From the NCBI GenBank assembly GCA_024180945.1, contig JAKSGN010000006.1:3720001-3784000 (forward strand): DNA of 64,000 nt, in the 5' to 3' direction. The translations under genes and the position numbers were made by a program. The notes under the pieces are model-generated. The model had not been told where the DNA came from and searched no databases. It saw only the letters and a program-made list of their open reading frames with translations. This document shows, in pieces, positions 23,935 through 33,772 of the stretch. The DNA comes from Macrophomina tecta. Lineage: Eukaryota > Ascomycota > Dothideomycetes > Botryosphaeriales > Botryosphaeriaceae. Numbering within the stretch: the stretch's first letter is position 1; each line of letters opens with the position of its first letter.

Positions 23935-24960
23935 TCACAGCGGGTCAAAAGTCCACGAGGTCGGCATCAGAGTATTTTGATCAATTGATCGAGCACTAAG
24001 ATCGTCAGTCGAAACAGGAGAGGCAATAGAAACAGGTTGCTCACCATGCCCGCCCATTGCCAATTCACCGGCACAATCAATCTTAGCTGCGATGCCATTA
24101 TTGATCCTGATCTTCACGAAGCCCTCTCTCATTACCGACATCTTGGTGTAGATCATGAGCGTGTAGAACCAGCGACTGACCAGTCTACCAAGAGCCAGGA
24201 AGGGCTTCAGCATCACTGGATCGTCTGGCCGGGGCTTCTTCGCGTCAATGACACCCTGCCTTGCCACAGCGTACTCTACGGTAGTGGCTGCGATACTGCC
24301 ATCCGCCGTGACGTCAGGCGGCGAGACATAGTATACCTTATCCTTCATGAAAGGAAGGCGCATGACCTCAATACGGAGAGCCAGGCTCCTCTGGGGTCCG
24401 AGCTTGGGCACAGCAGATATGGATCGAACGACGCCCACCGGCGCTGCAGCAAGCCAGGTGCCAATGCAGGCCCAGAAGACAGCAATGACACCGAAAGCCA
24501 AGGGGACCCAGCTAGCAAGACCATTTCTGTCTTTCTCGTCCTTAAAGTCTTCAAAGAAGAACTTGTATGATGACGCAGCCGCGCCGAAGCAAGCGAACGC
24601 GGCAGTATAACACACTATCCGGAAGCCATTCTGCTTAGGAGCAGCGTATAGCACGGTTTCCGCACCCTTTGAGGCTAACTTGTGGAGGACATCTCTTTCC
24701 CAGGACTTTAAAGGCACTCCGGCTTTAGCCTGGTAGGCCTTCGCGGTGGCGGCTTTGATGGTGCTCGAAGTAGGAGCAGTGGTACTGGGCTTGTACTTGG
24801 TCGACGCGGTGCGGAATGAGGTCGAGGAGAAGAATCGCGCGGCTGCGAACGGGTTCGGCTGGGTGGTCCGATTCTCGAGAGTGGCAGCGCGCAGACCCGG
24901 TGGTAGTTGGAAGGCCAAGTGTCTCGCGAAGGGTACCGCGCCTCTGAAGCAGGTCGCCAT
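23935..24960 (-). CDS. Predicted mitochondrial inner-membrane protein, unknown function
   Basis: A single exon of 341 residues. The N-terminus (MATCFRGAVPFARHLAFQLP and on to RFFSSTSFRTAS) is basic and Ser-rich with RFFSS, a common presequence-cleavage context. An Ala/Lys helix and GAETVLYAAPKQNGF follow. Two membrane helices lie close together: FRIVCYTAAFACFGAAASSY and WVPLAFGVIAVFWACIGTWLAAA, separated by about 25 charged residues. The soluble C-terminal part has PQRSLALRIEVMRLPFM, YYVSPPDV and FVKIRINNGIAAKIDCAGELAMGG. The two-helix hairpin with a soluble tail resembles TMEM223/TMEM186-like mitochondrial proteins, which act in respiratory-chain assembly or translation, but I cannot confirm homology. 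It shares a 326-base divergent promoter with the pyruvate dehydrogenase subunit gene. Confidence 0.8.
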   Translation of the reverse strand: MATCFRGAVPFARHLAFQLPPGLRAATLENRTTQPNPFAAARFFSSTSFRTASTKYKPSTTAPTSSTIKAATAKAYQAKAGVPLKSWERDVLHKLASKGAETVLYAAPKQNGFRIVCYTAAFACFGAAASSYKFFFEDFKDEKDRNGLASWVPLAFGVIAVFWACIGTWLAAAPVGVVRSISAVPKLGPQRSLALRIEVMRLPFMKDKVYYVSPPDVTADGSIAATTVEYAVARQGVIDAKKPRPDDPVMLKPFLALGRLVSRWFYTLMIYTKMSVMREGFVKIRINNGIAAKIDCAGELAMGGHGEQPVSIASPVSTDDLSARSIDQNTLMPTSWTFDPL

Positions 24961-25286
24961 GGCTGCTGCTCAGACACCGGTCAATCAAACATCGCGCCGA
25001 CTGGGGACGGGAGCCATACCAAGCGCGAGTAGGGAAGCTGCGGGCGCAGGTGGTAGAAGCGCGTCGGACAAAAAGCGCGAAGCTCAACGGAGATCCAGCT
25101 CCCCGCCGCACTCCGACGCGGCGGAAGTTGGTGCGGCGCCGGGATTTTCCTAAGCACCAGCAGCCAGTCCCAACACTCCGAACGCCTCATCACCGACCCG
25201 CTCTCGCTTCTCTCTGCTACCGTCCGCAGCACCCCACGCCCTCCCAAGCCCAACCCCCGTGAGGCATTGCTGCCTCCAAGGTCACA
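24961..25286. promoter_or_regulatory. Divergent promoter between two genes for mitochondrial proteins
   Basis: 326 bases separate the start codons of the minus-strand mitochondrial membrane protein and the plus-strand PDX1-like gene. The spacer is GC-rich and has no TATA box, which suits a shared housekeeping promoter. Confidence 0.5.
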
Positions 25287-26738
25287 ATGGCCTCCTTGAG
25301 CGCCGCCTGCAGGCTGTCCGCCCGCCTCGCGTCCCGCCAGCTTCCCCAGAATGTCGCTCGCAGAGGTCAGCTTCGCCCATCCCATCTTTGCTGACCTGTG
25401 CTGATTCTCTGTCCACAGGTTTTCGCTCCTCGCCCACGAGCGCCGCTGCGCAAAACTTCCAGATGCCTGCCCTCTCCCCCACCATGACCGAAGGCAACAT
25501 CGCGAACTGGAAGATCAAAGAAGGTACGAGACGGAACCGCTATTGCACTTCGGACAATGCCTGGGGAGGATGCGTCTGACACGGCACAGGAGAGGCTTTC
25601 TCGGCCGGCGATGTCCTTCTCGAAATCGAGACCGATAAGGCCCAGATGGATGTTGAGGCGCAGGACGACGGCATCTTGGCCAAGATTACGGTAATGCGTG
25701 GTGGCATGTAGATCGAAGCGGCATTGGCTGACATCAGGACAGATTGGCGACGGCAGCAAGGGCGTCAAGGTTGGTGAACGTATAGCGGTCCTTGCAGAGC
25801 CCGGCGACGACCTCAACAGCCTAGAGATCCCCGCCGAGGACAAGCCCCAGCAGCAGGCCACGGCGCCCAAGCAATCCCAGCCCGCCGAAGCTCCTAAGCC
25901 CAGTGCTCCAGCTCCGGCGAACAAGTCGGCTGCCAGCCCGCCTGGCAAGGCCATGAAGCAGAAGTACCCTCTCTACCCTTCGGTCATCAACGCGCTGCAC
26001 GCCAACGGCCTGTCGAAGGAGGACGCGGATAAGATTCCTGCCACTGGACCGAGCGGCCGCCTGTTGAAGGGAGACGTTCTCGCATACGCCGGCAGACTGT
26101 CCGACAGCGCTTACGCCTCGAACCTCTCCAAGATCGTCGCCGAGAAAGCCCACCTTGACCTCAGCAACATCAAAGTCGTCCAGCCAAAGGCCCCCGCTGC
26201 TGCCGCTCCTTCAACTCCTGCTGCCCCCACCGAGCCCGTCCCGGAGCCCGTCACCCAGGTCACTCTCCCCATCAACTTCAAGGCAGTCCTGGAATGCCAG
26301 AAGCGCCTCCAGGACAACCTGGGCGTCTACCTGCCTCTATCGGAATTCGTTGCCCGCGCCACCGAACTCGCCAATGAGGACCTTCCCCGCTCTAAGAAGG
26401 CCCAGCCCACCGCTGACGAGCTCTTCGACGCCATCGTGGGTGTGAACAACATCCCCACCACCTCCCGAGGCCACTTCATCCCCGAGGTCTCCTCCCCGCC
26501 CTCCTTCGCTCCCAAGTCGGCCAGGGTCCCCCCGAAATCTGACATTATCGATATTCTGAGCGGCAAGCCTGCCAAGCCCAGGACCGCGAAGACCGCCGTG
26601 CCCGCCGCCTCCGCCATCGCCAGCCCCGTCAACGTATTCAGCGTCAGTGTGCCCAAGGGCGAGGAGAAGAGAGCGACTCTCTTTCTCGAGAGGGTGAAGG
26701 CCGTCTTGGAGAAGCAGCCCGGCGACCTAGTGCTGTAA
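25287..26738 (+). CDS. PDX1: Pyruvate dehydrogenase complex protein X (E3-binding protein)
   Basis: Anchors dihydrolipoamide dehydrogenase (E3) to the E2 core of the mitochondrial pyruvate dehydrogenase complex. Exons 25287-25365, 25419-25523, 25590-25690 and 25743-26738 give 426 residues. Residues 1-38 form a presequence ([13 protein letters not shown]). The lipoyl domain follows ([19 protein letters not shown]) with the lipoyl lysine at about 78 in [12 protein letters not shown]. An Ala/Pro/Lys linker leads to the E3-binding domain at about 172-212 ([29 protein letters not shown]). The C-terminal part is not an acyltransferase: no HxxxDG motif and too short. This separates it from E2 (Lat1). 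Introns are 52-66 nt and cluster in the first third. Confidence 0.92.
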
Positions 26739-28379
26739 AGAGACGTCATTGGGATTGTTTTCGTTTGGTTTTCTCATAGACTACCTTCTTGAAGAGCGCG
26801 GATATGTGGGGCACTTTGTAGATTAGCGGCGCGCGCGTTTTATTGAAAAAAGGGACACCTATTACTTTTCCCTTGGAATACCCTCTCCGAGCGCCATTTA
26901 TTTTCAAAGCTAGCACTTATGACAGTACTGTGGTTCATCAATGGCAAAGAGCGATTGGAAATATGAGAGGACCTTCTGTATGTGAGGACAGGGGAACACA
27001 GCTCGAGCCGGTCATATCGGGATGAAAAGCACATGCGCCTACGCTGACAGGGCTGTTTAATAAAGCCTGGTGTATCGACGACCAAGGGACTACTCCTTGA
27101 ACTATATCTCGCTGTGCAAATGATGTCAAGTTACTTCACATTCGTTCGTGAGCCACAGAACCAACTCGAGCAGTGTCAAGAAAACACTAACACAGACGAA
27201 AAATGTGGAAACGAAGCCTCAGATATCATCTCGACAGACCACGCTCGAGAAAACAAAGAACAGAACAAAAAAAATAAATTTAATAAAAAGTGTTGTGACA
27301 CATCTCGTAGATCCTACTAGTAGAAACCCCCTCCGCAAGCGAGAGACGCTGCTCGCCCACAGAGAACAAGGAAGAGAAGGGAGAAGATAAAGCAGAAAAA
27401 CAGTAAACATTCAGCTCATCTCGTATATAGGTGCACGCTCTTTCTTTTTCCACCTTCCCCACATTGCCGTAAGAACAATCAACATTTTCTACCCAAAAAA
27501 GTGTTGCCGTGTAGTATTGAACCTCTCCTTTCCCCCTCTTATTCCTCCCATCTGCATCATCGATTTTGTTGCTGAGTCCTCCAAAATTCTTCATTCATTA
27601 CTCTGCTGGCTTCGAATTGTTTTAGAGGCGTGGCCGATACCGCCGGATTTTTTTTTTTTTTTTTGGCGAGCTTTTCGTGTGATCGTGTATGCTACTCTTT
27701 CTCCTGCTGCTGATGTTGATCTTGCGTCAAGGCATCTTGTCGCTTAGTCGTTGGTACTGGCCATGTGTGCGTATCTTGTTGGTGTCATGAGGCCTTCCTC
27801 CTTCTGTGCTCCCCTCGGTGTGTTGCGTCCCATTCCATCCTCGTTCGTACCATCAAAGCCGAATCATATACCTGGTAGATTCATTCTGCCACAAACTCAT
27901 ACGAGAGTCTGCTGTTTGTCTTTTTGCGCACAAAGCAATAGGGAACAGCCCAACCATCCCGGCCATTCCCTTAAGACACGAATTGTATTCATCGCCGTCG
28001 TCATAACCGACCCGAAGTCGGCCTCCTCTCCGGACCCGACCCCGTTAACCCCGAGCTCTCCAGCACCCACTTGCTCAGCTTCAAGCCCAGCCGAAACCGC
28101 ATTCGCCGCGTATGTTTGAGCTACGCCACTCTGGATAGGATCGACATGGTGATGGCTGTTGCGAGACCCGAAGACCCTCTTACGTAGTGTGCTGGAGAGC
28201 CGAGATGCCTCAGAACGGACTGAAGCGTATAAAGGCGCTGCAACAGCCTTGCTCGTCACACTTAAGCCTTCCCTTCCCCGTCCTCCGTCCAATCCTCGAT
28301 CCAGCCAGCCAGTCCAAGCCAAGCCATTTAGCCCAACCATCCATCGTGGTCAGCACTCCCAACTGCTCCAAACGCACAA
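26739..28379. other. Intergenic, no supported gene
   Basis: 1.6 kb, AT-rich in 26850-27660 with an A-rich stretch near 27260-27290 and T17 at 27648-27664. No open frame has protein-like composition. The right end is presumably the former promoter of the broken O-methyltransferase. Confidence 0.5.
27648..27664. repeat. T17 homopolymer
   Basis: A pure T run in the AT-rich gene-free region. Confidence 0.9.
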
Positions 28380-29087
28380 ATGCCACTCCAACTCAAAAAG
28401 CGCCTCGGCCCTGGCGAAGGCCTCGACCCCTCCTGGATCGCCGTCGACCAATACACCTTCACGAAGCTGCACCCCCATACACGCCCCAACCACTCTGCAC
28501 TCGAGCAGACCCTCACCCGCTCCGCTATTTCGGGCCTACCACCCATCTATTCCTCGCGCTGCAATGCCGTTTCGGCGGCGTCAAGCACGCCCTCGACGTC
28601 GGGACGCTGGGTGGCTATTCCGCGATCTGGATGGCGACGATGAACCCAGGCATGCGCGTGACAAGCTTTGAGTACTCAGAGCACCACGCCGCAGTTGCGC
28701 GGCAGAACTTCGAAGAAGCCGGGGTGGCGGACCGGATCGATCTGCGCGTGGGGCCGGCGGCTGAGAACCTGCCGAGGCTGTTGGAGGAGATCGAAGCCGG
28801 GAAAGCGGAGCGGGTTGGGTTCGCCTTCATCGATGCGGACAAGATAAACAAACTGGACATACTGTGACTTCACTATTCGGATGGGCGGCGCAGGAACGTG
28901 CATATGTGTCGACAATATCGTGCAGCATGGCAGGCTGGTCAGCGAAGAAGCGCAGGAACCGGATGGCATCAAGGGTGCGAGGATTGCCGTTGAGGCAGCC
29001 GGGAAAGATGAGCGTACCGAATCCGTTGTGATGCAGGTCGTTGGCGAACGCAACTACGACGGCTTCCTCATGTGCGTGGTTAAATAG
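28380..29087 (+). pseudogene. SAM-dependent O-methyltransferase (family 3), frameshifted twice
   Basis: A class I methyltransferase of the catechol/caffeoyl-CoA O-methyltransferase type, split over three frames. Frame 1 starts at 28380 (MPLQLKKRLGPGEGLDPSW) and runs through KLHPHTRPNHSALEQTL to GLPPI. At about 28548 it jumps to a second frame: FLALQCRFGGVKHALDVGT with the SAM motif GTLGGYSAIW, EYSEHHAAVARQNFEEAGVA and the FIDADK metal motif, ending at TGA near 28867. The third frame resumes RMGGAGTCICVDNIVQHGRL, through QVVGERNYDGF to the stop at 29087. The first break also lacks about eight expected residues. The second would be healed by one fewer A in AACAAACTGG near 28850. Codons are otherwise well kept, so inactivation looks recent, or the second lesion is a base error. 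Confidence 0.75.
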
Positions 29088-29606
29088 AACATACATCCGA
29101 ACATTCTTGAATAGGACATTTGCCAGCTCTTCTTGAGGGGTATAGAATAGTTATAACGCTACTACAGCGAGACGCCGAGGAACGAAATATTGTCAAGCAT
29201 GCTCATTGTAGACATGTGCACAGAAAACGATGTGACAGGATCAAGGTGTGACCCTGAACTTGGAACACTCTCCTTTGGGGCGTCTTAAGCGTATGCTATG
29301 GCGGTTTTCTGAGTTCGTTTTTGAGCAAAAGGCTGCTATATCGTAAAGGACTTCTTTCTGCATATGTATTTTCTCGAATACGCAAGGTGGGCTTTGCGCG
29401 GAAAGAGATTTGTTGGCTACTGCTCCTTGCACGGGGGCGGACTTGCTTGTTTGCTTCCACTGCGGCCCGGGAGATCCTTTCGTCCTACGCCTGTTTCTGG
29501 GCATAGAGATGGCGATGGCGGGTTTTGTGCGGGGTCTCAGAATGCCACCGGGTGCCTTGGTGGCTAGAGAGAAGGAAAAAGGAAAATGGTCAAGAATGAA
29601 AATAAG
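29088..29606. other. Intergenic; holds a possible alternative last exon of the Zn2Cys6 gene
   Basis: On the minus strand a stop-free stretch 29563-29241 can be joined to the regulator gene through a consensus intron (29564-29626). Its codon use is AT-rich toward the end, so it may instead be 3' UTR. Confidence 0.4.
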
Positions 29607-31327
29607 CTATTTGAATGTATGCTTACTAGAGTTGCGCAGAGACTCTGGAACAGACGCTCTGAGCGAACCAGGTGAAGGAGCCTTCTTGGAGAGATCTGCT
29701 CCCAGAGGACTTATGGGGCTCTCGGGTGCTTGTGGAGTGTCTGATACCCGTACTCTCCCTCGTAATTCAGGAAAGATTTTGAAAAAATCGCTCCCGACGG
29801 TCCAATTATTGGCATTGCAGGCATGGTTGATGAATTCTTTGGTCAGGTAAAAGCGACCGTCGACGGGATCTTTCTGTACGCAGGCGTCCATGCCATACGG
29901 CCAATTGACGGAAAGAGATCCAGCGCACGCAGTGACCCAATCTCGCAAATCGTCAACAAGTGTTTCGCGAAGTGCTGGCCTATTTCAATAGGGTCAGCGC
30001 CCGATCTTCCCCAAAAAACCAGCAGACATACAAAGGCACCGTATCCAAAGGCGAAATGTGTGGGACCATCATCTGAATTGGAGTAGGCTTGATCAAATCT
30101 GGCATCGAAGCATACGTCTCGGCTGTGGGGTTGATCATCCACTACCGGGTTGTCAGTTTCTTGCACATTAACGGCACACAAGGAGGCAGCAATACCATCA
30201 TAAGCCGTGTCTGGAAGTATAGACAAGCCAAACGGACAAAGACATCGACATCCTCAAAGCTCCTATTCATTTCCGAGGCCCATGTTGATATTGCCGGGAC
30301 CTGTTCATCAGCGCGAGTAGCTGATGTTCTGGGAGTAAAGAAATACGTCACATCAGTTCGGGTCAGATCGGGCAAGGGCGTGGTTTGAAAATGTACACGA
30401 GCCAAATTCCTATAATCCTGAATGACGCGGGAGAATGGAGAACTGTCAAGCTCCCAGCACGGCTGCAGAAAGTGGACGGGGATCTGGAAGTTGGCGACCT
30501 GATGTCGTTGAATTGGGGTTGGGTAATGGCCGGTCATGACGGAGCTGGACATAGGCAAATTACCAAAAGCTTCAACATAGCCACGGGAGACAGTCAGCGG
30601 GCCCAGCTTTCTCCGCTTGATGCGGGGAATCAGTGGTGGCGGATCCGACTCAGTTGATGCGCTAGCTGGATGATGTCCTGGCAGCGGGGAAGAGTTGTCC
30701 TCCCAAGGGGTGGAGGAGCGAGTGGAGCCAATGCTCTGGTCTCTATCATCGTCTTGTAGGTCACTAGCTTGAGAGAGGGCGGCCCGGCGCCAATCGGCAC
30801 TAGCGATAGCCTGTAATGGCGGTTTGGAGCTTGATTCTTCAACGGGCGGCGATGGGTAGGACTGGCGGTTCTCTTCGACGACACTGCCGAGTCTGCTGCT
30901 GGAGGCGTGGGCGGGCCTGTCGATGAGGTCGCGAATATCAGTGCCTGCGCGGAGCTGGCGGATGAGGTCTGTGGCCTCGTACTCGGAGGCGCTGCGAAGC
31001 TGGGCGACCACGGCCTCGAGGGCGTCGGATTTGGCCTCGACTTCGCGCAGGCGGCGCTTGAGACCATCCTGGCGGCTGATGGTGCTGTCGAGCTCGTAGT
31101 GACACTGCTCGTTCAGACGCAAGCATCTGTCGCAAGCCGGACGGGCTCCGTTGCACTGCGCACAGGAGGTGTTTAGCATGACTCGAGAGCGGGCCCGGTG
31201 ACGATGGTGGGCCAGAACTGACCTTGGACTTGCGGCGCTTGCATGAATTGCAGGCAATGACGGTCATCTGCTTCTGGCGCTTGGGCGGGCGGTCGGCCTC
31301 ACTGGCTTGGTGGGCACTATCACCCAT
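29607..31327 (-). CDS. Zn2Cys6 transcription factor with DUF3425-type C-terminus
   Basis: Probable nuclear regulator. Exons 31223-31327, 30196-31155, 30032-30141 and 29607-29979 give 515 residues. The zinc cluster at residues 26-52 is split by intron 1: CNSCKRRKSKC, then CDRCLRLNEQC, a standard CX2CX6CX6CX2CX6C. A leucine-rich coiled coil follows (LKRRLREVEAKSDALEAVVA). The middle is Ser/Pro-rich with a basic RIKRRKLG signal. The C-terminal part carries IKPTPIQMMVPHISPLDTVP, the hallmark start of DUF3425, then DWVTACAGSLSVNWPYG and NANNWTVGSDFFKIFPEL. This only emerges when introns at 30142-30195 and 29980-30031 are removed. DUF3425 is more often paired with bZIP domains. An alternative splice at 29626/29564 would replace the last residues with about 100 others (end 29241). 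Target genes are unknown. Confidence 0.85.
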
Positions 31328-33772
31328 GACGGGTGGGCGGTGGAGAAGGGCGAGCTCGCGGAGGCGGAGGCGAGGAGCGGCGGAGCTGGGAGCGGAGGGC
31401 TGAGCGACCTTCGGCGCCGCGAGTGCAAGGCGACGATGCTCATATCGCGCCGGGGCTACTGGAGTGGCAGGTGGTGGGGCAGCGAGGCGTTCACGGCGGA
31501 CGGAGACAGCAGCGGCGGCGTTGGTGGCGGCGCGTTGAAAGGCACAAAGGCATGTGCGGGCCTAGAACGTGGTGTCAGCCCAGGTGGAGCCCGCCATTCC
31601 CCCTCGCCATGCTTATCTTCTGCCTCCAAACCGCCGCAATCGCCCACGTTGCGTAGCTGCCTCTGCTCATGCCCATACGCCAGACACCTACCAGCTCTTT
31701 GTCTCTCCTCCTCCTCCTCGTCGCGCCCTTGCTGACCGGTCCAATGTGCGCTGGCTGCGCGGCCTGACTGACGCAGTGCTCGGCCCGCGCCGCAGAGGCT
31801 CGGTATGCGGCGGCAGCCGGCTACGGAAAGGAAGCTGCCATCTGTGTCGAGATGCAGCCTCGCCCTATCTCTCAGTGTTGCTGTTCGCTCCTCTGCAGGG
31901 ACTGCACAATGCCGCCCTGCAGCCCACGCTTGCGCCTCCGAGCGCCATATCCAGCACCTGGCCAATCGAACGCTGTCGGGAGGCCGATCTGCCAGGCTGT
32001 CGATCGCCTTTCTGCTCGGAATCGTGAAGGAGTGGGCCTCTGAGAATGCGCTGCCTCGTCCAACCTGTATAGTCACCAGCCTCGACCAGCACCTCTCCCG
32101 TCGAGCTGCTTCTCAGTAGCCCGTTGTCAGCAGCACCCCAACCGCCGAAGAAAGCCCTCGCCCAAGGCAGAATATCGCCTCTGCACCATGGGTTAAGTGA
32201 GCTGCCGAGTGAGTTGTCGTACAAGATGCGGCACCGTGATACCGACAGGGCCATTTTATGCGGACTGAGTGTTAGTGCTGAGAGAGACCAGGATGCCGGG
32301 AGGCCGCTTGCCATTTGCTCCGCAGCAGTGTATGGGATGGATATCACCCACGGAATCCGTCATGCTGAGGTATTTAAATACCTCCATCAGGACCGGAAAG
32401 CTTTGATCCGAAAATATTGGCTGATGACTATGTCCCGAGAATTTTGGCACGCACGCATATCCCGGCCCTTGTCACTGACCGATGCTTCCCAGCCTCTGGT
32501 TACGCGTGCATGACTTCGCTGGAACGCAGACGGTGAGCCACATAGACCGGCCTCCTGTCCTGTCAAACTCAACAATGACCTCGCTTCTCTGAAGCTTACC
32601 AAAGATCAACCACCAAGATCGCCAGGCCAAGGGAAATCATGCGGCTCGGCTTGCAAATTTGAAAGAAGTGCTGGGTCCTGTATCTGCATCCCCCAGAAAA
32701 CAATGTCTCACGGGCTCCATGCGCGAGTAGTGCAAAGCCCGCCTGCAATGCGTAATTTTGGCGTTGAGAGAGCAACATCCTGTACCACGTAATCGCCGAT
32801 ATGTCATTGCTTTTTCCCCGCTGTACTGTCCCATTAGAAATAAACTAGGGCTCACCGCCTGCAGTGTTGTGTTACACACGCACATCTCTCATGGGTTTCT
32901 ACAACTGCATTCCCTTTCTCCACTGCGCCCTCATCCTGTGTTCGCCGTCGGTTACATGGCCTTTTGCACTGACCCCCGGCTGCAAATGCCACCTGCATAG
33001 GAGTCGAGGCAAGTCGTGGCGAGCTCCACCTTCCTGTTCCGCCCAATCACCCCCAGACACGACCACCACGCTGAAAATGCTTCCACGAGGTGAACATCGA
33101 TTTGGAACTTAGACTTCTAGCATCCCGGCCATTTTTTCTTTTTTGACAGTCTGCAAAGGCGTTGTTGCTGACTTAGGCACTGGCAGTGCTTGAGAGAGCG
33201 CAAACCCCCCATGACTTCTCCATAAGCTTCATTTCCTTCCCGTCCTACCTAATCGTTGCTCTGAACACACGCTAAGGATTCGTACAAGAACACAGCAGAA
33301 GATGCACCAACTGCCTCAAACGCATGTCATTCTATATTCATCATTACACGGCTCTACTCGTAGACAGGAACCCCCCGGAAACTCATGACAGGGACAACCA
33401 AAACCCTTCCCGTCCCTTTCAAGCCGCCGCCTTTGCATTAATCCTACCCAGCAAAGGACTCCCAAAAAAAAAAAAAAAAAAAAACACCCTATATATATAT
33501 ATATATATATATGCGTGCATATATGCATACATCCCAAAGATCGTACAGAACGAAGAAATATCATCATAATGCCTATTCCATGCATGGATTTTCCCGCGGT
33601 GAACGGCCGTTAATCCAAAACTCGACTGGCTCTTTTCCTTTTCTCATGAGCAAGCAACTCTATGCGCTTTTGCAGCAAAACAAAAAGTAATATAAGAAAA
33701 AGGAGGAAAGGGGGAACCTATTCCACAATAAGCACCAAACATAGGCACAGCACAGGACAAAGTTAAGCAGGC
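31328..33772. other. Gene-poor region with a composite simple repeat
   Basis: 2.4 kb. GC-rich with Arg/Pro/Ser-coding chance frames near 31330-32100 (promoter side of the regulator gene), then ordinary sequence. A21 and (TA)11 lie at 33464-33512. No frame shows domain-like composition. Confidence 0.5.
33464..33512. repeat. Composite microsatellite A21 plus (TA)11
   Basis: A21 at 33464-33484, six spacer bases, then alternating TA to 33512, followed by GCGTGCATATATGCATAC-type alternating sequence to about 33530. Confidence 0.9.

Noticed and set aside
31456..32076. 206-codon minus-strand open frame upstream of the Zn2Cys6 gene
   Set aside because: No protein-like pattern; equally long frames on the opposite strand.
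32124..32513. 129-codon plus-strand open frame
   Set aside because: No recognisable motif, no supporting splice or promoter context.
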